A DNA stretch of 39,682 nucleotides from Deltaproteobacteria bacterium (GTDB lineage Bacteria; Myxococcota_A; UBA796; UBA9615), in NCBI GenBank assembly GCA_023954745.1, contig JAGSHC010000027.1, forward strand, positions 1 through 39,682, given 5' to 3'. Of the stretch, positions 5,633 to 12,336 are shown in pieces. The first letter of the stretch is position 1. Each line of letters starts with the position of its first letter. The position numbers were made by a program, and so were the translations under genes. The notes below the pieces were generated by a model, which searched no databases, was not told the DNA's origin, and saw only the letters and a program-made list of their open reading frames with translations.

Positions 5633-8551
5633 ATGTCCGACTTCAAGGCGCTGCGCGTGGCGCTGCGCAAAGCGACCCCTGCCGCCGCGTGGCGAGTGGG
5701 AGAGCGCACCTTCGAGGCCGGTCGCGTCGCGCTCCAGGGCAGCGAGGACGACGGCTCCGAGTACACGTTCTCCGTGACGATCGGGCCCACCCCCGCCGAG
5801 GTGGTCTTGTGGCCCGACGACGCCGACTGGGAGGTGGAGCCCGAGCCCCCCACCCGGGGAAGCGCCCACGCCGTCGCCGCATTGCTCGCCCTCGAGGGTG
5901 GTGTGGAGAGGCTCGCTCCCGCCGCCGCCCCTCCCAAGGTCGTTCTGGCGCTCTCGACCGCTGGAGAGCGACTTCGCCTCGCTCCGTTCCTCATCGAGGA
6001 CGGCGTACGACGAGCCGCGCCCAACCCCCTCCCGTCCTCCCTTCGGGCCGAGCCGCCCCTCGAGGGGCTGCTTCGGATGACGAGGTCGTGGCCCAACGGC
6101 CAGGTCCCTCCGCGTGCGTACAAGTCGCTGCTCAAGGGCCTTCTCGAAGCGGACGCCGTGGAGTTCGATGGGCAGCCCATCGAGGCCAGCCGCCGCGGGC
6201 TGGACATGCGCGCCGTCGTCGACCGCTTCGGAGAGGGCTTTCGCCTCCGCCTGGAGGACGGACCAGGAGTTCTGCGCGCGTTTCCTGGAGAGCCGGATCT
6301 GCTCCTCACCGAGGGCCGACTCCAACCCCGCGGATACGGTCGGCTCAGCGAGCTCGAGCGGCACCGTCTCAGCAAGCCCGTCATCTACGACCGCCACGAG
6401 CTGGCGCTGCTCACGAGCAAGCGTCTGCCGGCGCTCGAGAAGCTGCTCGAGGTCGTTCGGCTCGACGACGTTCCCGAGACCACGAGCGCAGGGCTGGTCC
6501 TTCGCCTCGACCTCCTGCCCGCGCCGGGTGGCATGGAGGTGCGCCCCCGGGTCGTCTACGGGGAGCCCCCCGTGGCAGAGCTGATGCCTCAGGGCCTGGT
6601 CCCGCTCGGTGGGATGAACCAGTTCCCTGCCCGAGACATCCGGCAGGAGAGGCAGCTCGCCGAGAGGGTGCGCCAAGAACTGGGCATGCGCCTCGGAGAC
6701 CGACGGCGCGTCTTGGGAGCGGACGCAGCGCGCTTCGTGCGGGACCGGCTGCCCCGCTTCTCCGGCACCGTGAACCCTGAGGTCGACCTCTCCCGGTTCG
6801 CCCAGACCGGGCCCCTCAGCGCGACGGTGCAGATGCGCGGCCAGCGCCTGGACGTGCAGTTCGCGGTGGGCCACTCCCTGGTGGGCCTGCGGCGCGTCAT
6901 GCAGACCTGGCAGCAGGGCGAGGAGCTGGTGGCCCTCCCCGACGGCGGCTTCGCTCCCCTCCCCGCAGCGTGGCTCGCCGAGCATGGCGCCTCGGCCTTG
7001 CATCTCCTGGATGGAGGAGCGGGCGAGGGTCCCCTCCCCAGTCACCTCGCTCCCGTCGCGGTCGAGCTGCTCGAGGGAGGCGGCGCGGTCATTCCTCCCG
7101 AACTGGCTGGCCTGGCGTCCGTGCTCAAGGGCGCGAGCGGAGTCCCAGACCTGCCCCAACCCGACGGGCTGCTCGCCACCCTGCGCCCGTACCAGGAAGT
7201 GGGCCAAGCCTGGCTGCGCACCATGGAGGAGCACGGTCTGGGCTGCATCCTCGCCGACGACATGGGTCTCGGAAAGACGCTGCAAACCCTGACCATGGTC
7301 CTCGCGGGCCGAGAAGCGGGCCCCACCCTGGTGGTGGCTCCCCGTTCGGTACTCCGCAACTGGCAAGACGAGGCCGCGAAGTTCGCCCCGGCGCTTCGGG
7401 TGGCCCCGCTGCATGGTCCCTCCCGGGAGAAGACGCTGCGGCGCCTCGAGCGGGGGGAGCTGGACCTGGTCGTCACCACCTACGGCGTGCTGCGCCAGGA
7501 CGCCGACCGCCTCTCCCGCACCTCCCTGCGCTGCGTGGTGCTGGACGAAGCCCAGGCGATCAAGAACGCGGACAGCAAGACGGCGAAGGCAGCCCGGTCC
7601 CTCAAGGCGACTCATCGCCTCGCCCTGACGGGCACCCCCATCGAGAACCACCTCTCCGAGCTGTGGTCTCTCTTCAGCTTCCTGAGCCCCGGCTTCTTCG
7701 GCACGCGCAAGCACTTCGACGCCACCTTCGGCAAGGCCGCAGCCCAGGGTGACGCTCACGCCGTGGGGGCGCTCCGCCGACGGGTCCGTCCCTTTGTGCT
7801 GCGCCGCCTCAAGGACGACGTGGCAAAGGACCTCCCACCACGCACCGACATCGTGCTTCGCTGTCCCATGTCCGACGCCCAGCGCGAGGCGTACGACGGC
7901 GCCCTCCGCGGTGGCGTCGCAGCCCTCGACGGGGGGGACCGTCGTCCCCGCCGGATGAAGGTGCTCGAGATCCTCACCCGGCTGCGCCAGGCGTCGTGCC
8001 ACGCAGGCCTGCTGCCCGGCGGCGACCCGTTCGCTGCCTCCGGCAAGCTGGATCTGTTGATGGAGCACCTCGACTCCATCGTCGACGAGGGACACGCGGC
8101 CCTCGTCTTCAGCCAGTGGACCTCCTTGCTGGATCGGGTGGAGCCACGCCTCGAGGACGCAGGGATTTCCTTCTTGCGGCTCGACGGCTCGACCCGGAAT
8201 CGAGCAGCCCTCGTGGACCAGTTCCAGGACTCGGACGGCCCACCGGTGTTCCTCATCTCCCTCAAGGCCGGGGGCACGGGCCTGAACCTGACCCGCGCCG
8301 ACCACGTCGTGCACCTCGACCCCTGGTGGAATCCCGCCGTGGAGCGACAGGCGACGGACCGCGCCCACCGAATCGGGCAGGATCGTCCCGTGTTTGCGTA
8401 CAAGCTGGTGAGCGAGGGCACGGTCGAAGAGCGCATCCTCGCCCTTCAGGCACGCAAGATGGCCCTGGCAGATGCGGTGCTGGAGGGCCAGGGTGTGACC
8501 GCGATCACCGACGCCGAGCTCGACGAGCTGCTCGCCCCGCTGGAGGCCTGA
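5633..8551 (+). CDS. SNF2/Rad54-family helicase-like ATPase
   Basis: A 972-residue protein with the bacterial SNF2 layout. The N-terminal part of about 500 residues is poorly conserved. The ATPase core starts with LRPYQEVGQAWL and has Walker A in DDMGLGKT (M544-T549), the DEAQ box (638-641), motif III LTGTPIEN and SELWSLFSFL. The C-terminal lobe has VFSQWT, LISLKAGGTGLNL, DPWWNPAVE and RAHRIGQ (about residues 908-914). Such proteins translocate on double-stranded DNA and remodel protein-DNA or transcription complexes; the client is unknown. It follows the lipoprotein gene closely and is followed after eight bases by an FmdB-like gene, so it may share a transcript. No strong Shine-Dalgarno is seen. 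Confidence 0.95.
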   Translation: MSDFKALRVALRKATPAAAWRVGERTFEAGRVALQGSEDDGSEYTFSVTIGPTPAEVVLWPDDADWEVEPEPPTRGSAHAVAALLALEGGVERLAPAAAPPKVVLALSTAGERLRLAPFLIEDGVRRAAPNPLPSSLRAEPPLEGLLRMTRSWPNGQVPPRAYKSLLKGLLEADAVEFDGQPIEASRRGLDMRAVVDRFGEGFRLRLEDGPGVLRAFPGEPDLLLTEGRLQPRGYGRLSELERHRLSKPVIYDRHELALLTSKRLPALEKLLEVVRLDDVPETTSAGLVLRLDLLPAPGGMEVRPRVVYGEPPVAELMPQGLVPLGGMNQFPARDIRQERQLAERVRQELGMRLGDRRRVLGADAARFVRDRLPRFSGTVNPEVDLSRFAQTGPLSATVQMRGQRLDVQFAVGHSLVGLRRVMQTWQQGEELVALPDGGFAPLPAAWLAEHGASALHLLDGGAGEGPLPSHLAPVAVELLEGGGAVIPPELAGLASVLKGASGVPDLPQPDGLLATLRPYQEVGQAWLRTMEEHGLGCILADDMGLGKTLQTLTMVLAGREAGPTLVVAPRSVLRNWQDEAAKFAPALRVAPLHGPSREKTLRRLERGELDLVVTTYGVLRQDADRLSRTSLRCVVLDEAQAIKNADSKTAKAARSLKATHRLALTGTPIENHLSELWSLFSFLSPGFFGTRKHFDATFGKAAAQGDAHAVGALRRRVRPFVLRRLKDDVAKDLPPRTDIVLRCPMSDAQREAYDGALRGGVAALDGGDRRPRRMKVLEILTRLRQASCHAGLLPGGDPFAASGKLDLLMEHLDSIVDEGHAALVFSQWTSLLDRVEPRLEDAGISFLRLDGSTRNRAALVDQFQDSDGPPVFLISLKAGGTGLNLTRADHVVHLDPWWNPAVERQATDRAHRIGQDRPVFAYKLVSEGTVEERILALQARKMALADAVLEGQGVTAITDAELDELLAPLEA

Positions 8552-8559
8552 GAGACCCG

Positions 8560-8952
8560 ATGCCGCTGTACACCTACCGCTGCAACACCTGCGGCTCCCA
8601 GCTGGAGATTCTGCACCGCATCGACGTGCTCAAGACGCGGTGTGGCCTGGACTGCCAACGCCGTGACGCCGGAGCCTTCGGGAAGGGGGAGGTAGAGCGG
8701 GTCATCGAGGCGCCGCGCATTCAGGTGCATCGCGACCGTCCCACGAAGCGGCAAGCCCGCCGCGCCGAAGCCCGTCGCCAGGCTGCGCTGGCTCGGATGG
8801 GCGGTGGGCTCTCCGAGTCCGAGATCGACAAGTTGAAGAAGGGCGGCCTCTCGGTGTACCGCAAGGAGTCCGAGGGACGCTGGGAACGTGATGGCGGGGC
8901 CGGCACGGACGGGGCTCCGGCAGAGATCGTCAACCCGAAGGACAACAAGTGA
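8560..8952 (+). CDS. FmdB-family zinc-ribbon protein
   Basis: A 130-residue protein starting MPLYTYRCNTCGSQLEILH, the typical FmdB zinc-ribbon opening. C8 and C11 form a normal CxxC pair; the second pair is C28 and C32, a CxxxC spacing instead of the usual CxxC. The remainder is basic and probably helical or disordered (RQARRAEARRQAALARMGGG) with a charged tail. FmdB-like proteins are small putative regulators, but the molecular role is not established. It begins eight bases after the SNF2 stop, and its own TGA overlaps the GTG of the next gene by four bases. The call rests on the N-terminal motif. Confidence 0.8.
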   Translation: MPLYTYRCNTCGSQLEILHRIDVLKTRCGLDCQRRDAGAFGKGEVERVIEAPRIQVHRDRPTKRQARRAEARRQAALARMGGGLSESEIDKLKKGGLSVYRKESEGRWERDGGAGTDGAPAEIVNPKDNK

Positions 8953-9185
8953 CTGCCTCGCGCCTCGTCTTCGCGCTCTCCCTGCTGGTGATGCTCCTCG
9001 GCGGCTGCATCGTGGAGGAAGAGCCATGTGAGACCGGCCAGGGCCGCTGCTTCGGCACTCGATCCATCGAGTACTGCCTCGACGGGGTCTGGCAGGAACC
9101 GGAGCGCTGCGCACCCCGACAGATGGCCGGTGGCCTGGAGATCCTCACGTACTGCTACGAGGACCAGGGCGTCTGCGCGCCGTGA
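8949..9185 (+). CDS. Small Cys-rich lipoprotein
   Basis: A 78-residue lipoprotein. The signal peptide ends LLGGC, lipid Cys at residue 20. The mature part is short and has six more Cys (27, 34, 43, 54, 69, 76), enough for three disulfides. The EEEP stretch after the Cys resembles a membrane-distal linker. It starts with GTG overlapping the previous stop (GTGA) and its stop overlaps the GTG of the next gene in the same way, so translation is likely coupled. No family recognised; the Cys pattern suggests a compact knot-like extracytoplasmic domain. Confidence 0.8.
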   Translation: MTASRLVFALSLLVMLLGGCIVEEEPCETGQGRCFGTRSIEYCLDGVWQEPERCAPRQMAGGLEILTYCYEDQGVCAP

Positions 9186-10438
9186 GCCCCCTGGGCTGGC
9201 TCCTGCTGGCGGTCGCCGCCATCGAGGGGGCCCTCTGGTCCCTCTGGGGGTCCCCTGTCCCCATCTACGACGAGGCGGGCTACCTCGCCTCGGGGGCCGC
9301 CGTCGGCGACTGGATTCGCTGCTCGGCGGCCGACATGTCCTTCTGCGAAGGTGGAGCGAGCGCGCTGGGGCGCATCCTGTGGCACAACCCCGGCTACACG
9401 GCGCTCTTCGCCGGCGCGGACCTGCTGCCCGGAGACGCAGCCCAATGGCTCCGCGGCCTCCAACTCCTCGCGGGGCTCGCCTGCGTTGCCGCAGTCCACC
9501 GGCTGGTGCGCCCCTACGCCTCCCCTCGGGTCGCGCTGCTGGCCGCGGCGCTGGTGGGTCTGCACCCGACGCATCTCTTCTTCCGCCTCACCCTGTGGCC
9601 GGTGGCCTTTGCTGCGGCCGGCACCGCCGCCGTTCTGGTCCTGCTCGTGCGGGTCGAGAACGCCCCCTCGCGGGGTCCTCAGAGGACCCTCGGTCTCGCG
9701 TTTGTCGCCCTCACCCTGGTCTACCCCCTGGCCCTGGGCGCGCTGCCGCTCCTCTTCCTTTGGGTCGTTCGACGGCCCCGGGGCTCACGACGCGAGACTG
9801 CACGCCATGTTCTTCTCCCGGCCGGGCTCACCTGGGGAGCCCTCGCCCTCGTGAGCACCCTGGCTCTGGGCGGACCGGCGCTGCTGTTGTCGGGCCCGGA
9901 GAACGTCGCCCTCGGCAACAACCCGTGGATCGCACCGGGGCGTGGAAGCGCGCTGCACGACAAGTCCGCAGTCCAGACGCTGCGCAACGACGTCGAGCGA
10001 CAGTGCCCCGCGGGCGGCTCCTCGCTGGAGGGGCTGCGGTGCGCCACCCGCGCCCACCGGTCCATCGCCGCCCGGACCATTCGAGACGCCCCGGGGGCGG
10101 CGCTTCGGCGCGCTCTGCTGCGCGGAGTGGAGACCTGGAGCCCAGACGACTATGTGGCGCGCCATCTTCGCGACGACAGGATCCGGGTGCGCTCCACCCA
10201 CGCCGACGCCATCAACTTCGTCGTCCTCGTCGCCGAGGCCCTCACCTTGCTGCTGGCGTTCTCGCTGATCCTGGGCGTTCGTCCCGACCGTCGCGTGCTC
10301 GGCCTCGCGATCCTCCTCGTGCTCTGCACCCTGCCCGTGCTGAGCGGGGTCGGTCTGACCCGCCTGCGCCAGCCGCTCCTGCCGGTGATCGCTCTCGGAG
10401 CCGCGCTCACCTGGGCCCGGTATCATTCGCGGCGATGA
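9182..10438 (+). CDS. GT-C-like polytopic membrane glycosyltransferase
   Basis: A 418-residue protein with roughly eight to ten hydrophobic segments. After the first membrane helix the sequence PVPIYDEAGYLASG carries the DE motif characteristic of PMT/ArnT-type GT-C glycosyltransferases, and a WHNPGYTALFAGADLL segment follows as in that fold. These enzymes move a sugar from a polyprenyl-phosphate donor onto an extracytoplasmic acceptor. A large Cys-containing loop lies between about residues 235 and 335. The GTG at 9182 overlaps the lipoprotein stop, and the stop overlaps the next ATG, so all three genes appear coupled. Substrate unknown. The family call is moderately firm, as only the early motifs are recognisable. 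Confidence 0.75.
   Translation: MSPLGWLLLAVAAIEGALWSLWGSPVPIYDEAGYLASGAAVGDWIRCSAADMSFCEGGASALGRILWHNPGYTALFAGADLLPGDAAQWLRGLQLLAGLACVAAVHRLVRPYASPRVALLAAALVGLHPTHLFFRLTLWPVAFAAAGTAAVLVLLVRVENAPSRGPQRTLGLAFVALTLVYPLALGALPLLFLWVVRRPRGSRRETARHVLLPAGLTWGALALVSTLALGGPALLLSGPENVALGNNPWIAPGRGSALHDKSAVQTLRNDVERQCPAGGSSLEGLRCATRAHRSIAARTIRDAPGAALRRALLRGVETWSPDDYVARHLRDDRIRVRSTHADAINFVVLVAEALTLLLAFSLILGVRPDRRVLGLAILLVLCTLPVLSGVGLTRLRQPLLPVIALGAALTWARYHSRR
10421..10426 (+). promoter_or_regulatory. Candidate -10 box (TATCAT) inside the GT-C gene end
   Basis: TATCAT, eight bases, then ATG at 10435. It may give an internal leaderless promoter for the last gene, in addition to translational coupling through the ATGA overlap. 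Confidence 0.35.
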
Positions 10439-11115
10439 GTGATCCGCCCCTGATCCTGCCCGAAGAAGAGATCGTTCCCGACCCCTGGGAGCCGGTGGAG
10501 GACATCACCAGCGTCGACATCGGTACCCCCGATGAGGTGCCCGAGGAAGCCCCCCGGGAGGACCCGTTCGGCCCCGTCGCCGACGCCGACCCCGACGACC
10601 TTCCCTTGCCGACGCCCACCGAGGATGACGTCCGCAACCCATGGTCGGATGCGGCGGAGGACGAGGCGACCTCTCCCACGCTCGCCGCCCCTCCGCCGCT
10701 GCTGCTCCCCCGAACTCCGCCTCCCCGGCTGCTCCAGCCGCCATCCGAGCCCGCGACCATCGAGCCGCTCCCGTGGCGTACGCCCGCAGAACTGCGGGTG
10801 CCCACCGTGGCCCGGGTGCTCTGCGAAGCGGACGCGCGGCTCGCTCGGTCCCGGTTGCTCGTGGCCGCCTGGGAGTGGCTCGAAGACGACGATGAGCACG
10901 TGCGGTTCCGCCTCGCCGACGACGGCGAGGATGTCGTCGTGCGCGTGGTCAGCCCCGGTGAGGCCGTGGTCGCCGCCGCGTTTCGGGTGGCGCATCGAGA
11001 CCTGTCCGGTGAGCTCGAGCTCGTGACGGACCGCGACGCGCGAGGCGTGCGCCTCGGACGCGATCTCCTGGCGGGTCGCTTCCTGGTGGACCCGGCACAC
11101 GACGCCTGGGCCTGA
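10435..11115 (+). CDS. Retropepsin-like (RimB / PF05618-type) protein with degenerate active site
   Basis: A 226-residue protein with no signal peptide. Residues 1-115 are acidic and Pro-rich, probably disordered. From about 118 the sequence follows the retropepsin-like family formerly called ATP-dependent zinc proteases: LRVPTVARV matches the LGIPAIKAKV strand that normally leads into DTGA, and the C-terminus (DRDARGVRLGRDLLAGRFLVDPA, about 200-222) matches the family's LLGREALAGRFLVDP ending closely. Where DTGA should be, the sequence reads LCEADARL, so the catalytic Asp is missing. The start ATG overlaps the previous stop. It is probably a non-catalytic binding domain rather than a protease (inference). 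Confidence 0.65.
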   Translation: MSDPPLILPEEEIVPDPWEPVEDITSVDIGTPDEVPEEAPREDPFGPVADADPDDLPLPTPTEDDVRNPWSDAAEDEATSPTLAAPPPLLLPRTPPPRLLQPPSEPATIEPLPWRTPAELRVPTVARVLCEADARLARSRLLVAAWEWLEDDDEHVRFRLADDGEDVVVRVVSPGEAVVAAAFRVAHRDLSGELELVTDRDARGVRLGRDLLAGRFLVDPAHDAWA

Positions 11116-11134
11116 CGCGGGCGCGCAGCCCGCG
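11116..11134. terminator. Hairpin between converging genes
   Basis: CGCGGGC (11116-11122) pairs with GCCCGCG (11128-11134) around a 5-base loop, directly after the stop of the retropepsin-like gene and 17 bases before the converging propeller gene's stop. No T tract. Confidence 0.45.
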
Positions 11135-11151
11135 CGGGACGGAGTCGTCGC

Positions 11152-12228
11152 TCAGAGCGCGAGCACGGCTGCGGGACTCCCCGAAGTCGTCAGGCGCCAA
11201 AGCGAGCTGCCATCCGACAGCGCCAGTGCCTCCAGCACGTCGCCGTGGCCGAAGAACACCGTGATGTCGTTGGCGTCGAGGCCGCCCACGGGACCTGCCA
11301 GAGTCTCGCTCCAGACCTCGCTCCCGTCCGCCTCGTCGAAGGCGAGCAACGCGCCGTCCGCCCGAGCGGCGAGCACGACGTTCTGGGAGATGGCGAGGCC
11401 ATCGAAGAGCCCGGTCTCGGCCCCGGAGTCGAAGACCGGGTTCCCCCCGTTGGCAAGAAACCCAACGACCCCGCCGCGCACGGCGTAGGCAACCCCGCCG
11501 GCGCTGGTGGCGACTTCGTCGACCTCGGCCGACGTCGCGTGGGTCCACTGCTCGTCGAGCGTCGCCGAGGAGAGGGCGACCACGCCGTCCGCGCTCGCGA
11601 GATACACCAGGCCTCCCGCGACGGTCAGCGCCGACACGTCGGAGCTTCCGGTGGCGTACGTGTGAGTCACCGCGCCGTCGCTCGGGTCCAGTCGCCGCGT
11701 GGGGTCGCCGCCCAAGATGAGGTCACCGTTGGAGTAGCCCAGGGCGTCGTCAGCAACTCCGCTGAGGTCGACGAGGAGATCGACCGTCCAGATCTCCCCA
11801 CCGTCGATGCTCAGGCCGTGCAGCGTCGACGTGGTCATGACAAAGAGCGTCCCGTTGCCAGGGCCGGCCAGGGCCACGACGTCATCGGGAGCGCTCCAGG
11901 TCCAGTTTGCCTCCTGGGCGCCGGTGCCGAGGAGCACGAACGAGCCCACGGTGCTGCCGGCGCCGTAGTAGACCGACCCGCCGTCCTCCACCATCGAGAC
12001 CCGGTTCGCGGTGGCGATGGAGCCGGTCCAGACCGTGTTGCCCTCGGTGTCGGTGCCTGCGAGCCGGCCGATGAAGCCGGAATCCGAGGCGAGCAATAGC
12101 GGCTCTTCCGCGTCGTCGTCGTCCAGAAGAGGGCCCAGGCAGTCCGCCCCGACGAGCACGCTCGAGGTCGCAGCGATGAGCGCGAGAGTGGAGAGACGAC
12201 GGGTACGCGGGCGCGGGACAACGGGCAT
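11152..12228 (-). CDS. Secreted PQQ-type beta-propeller protein
   Basis: A 358-residue protein. The N-terminus is basic, then hydrophobic (STLALIAATSSVLVGA), giving a signal peptide. A Cys at residue 30 follows, but with Asp at -1 this is a poor lipobox, so signal peptidase I cleavage is more likely. Next is a DDDDAEEP linker, then repeated blades of the PQQ/quinoprotein type (for example DGGEIWTVDL, DGSEVWSETLAG, GDVLEALALSDGSSLWRL). No cofactor-binding Trp-disc motif can be assigned, so it is probably a scaffold or surface protein. The ATG at 12228 has GGAG five bases upstream and is preferred over the TTG at 12243. Confidence 0.8.
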   Translation of the reverse strand: MPVVPRPRTRRLSTLALIAATSSVLVGADCLGPLLDDDDAEEPLLLASDSGFIGRLAGTDTEGNTVWTGSIATANRVSMVEDGGSVYYGAGSTVGSFVLLGTGAQEANWTWSAPDDVVALAGPGNGTLFVMTTSTLHGLSIDGGEIWTVDLLVDLSGVADDALGYSNGDLILGGDPTRRLDPSDGAVTHTYATGSSDVSALTVAGGLVYLASADGVVALSSATLDEQWTHATSAEVDEVATSAGGVAYAVRGGVVGFLANGGNPVFDSGAETGLFDGLAISQNVVLAARADGALLAFDEADGSEVWSETLAGPVGGLDANDITVFFGHGDVLEALALSDGSSLWRLTTSGSPAAVLAL

Positions 12229-12336
12229 GGGGGCTCCAAGCAAGTGAGGCGAAGGCCGAGACTAGGGCCCGACCTCGTACTTCGGTAGGACCGCCGTCAG
12301 GTGAGAGGGGGGCGTTGCGCTGCCCGGTGCGCGCCC

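Noticed and set aside
5600-8368. A 922-codon open frame antisense to the SNF2 gene
   Set aside because: The plus-strand frame has all SNF2 motifs; the antisense frame is open only because of GC-rich third positions and shows no recognisable domain.
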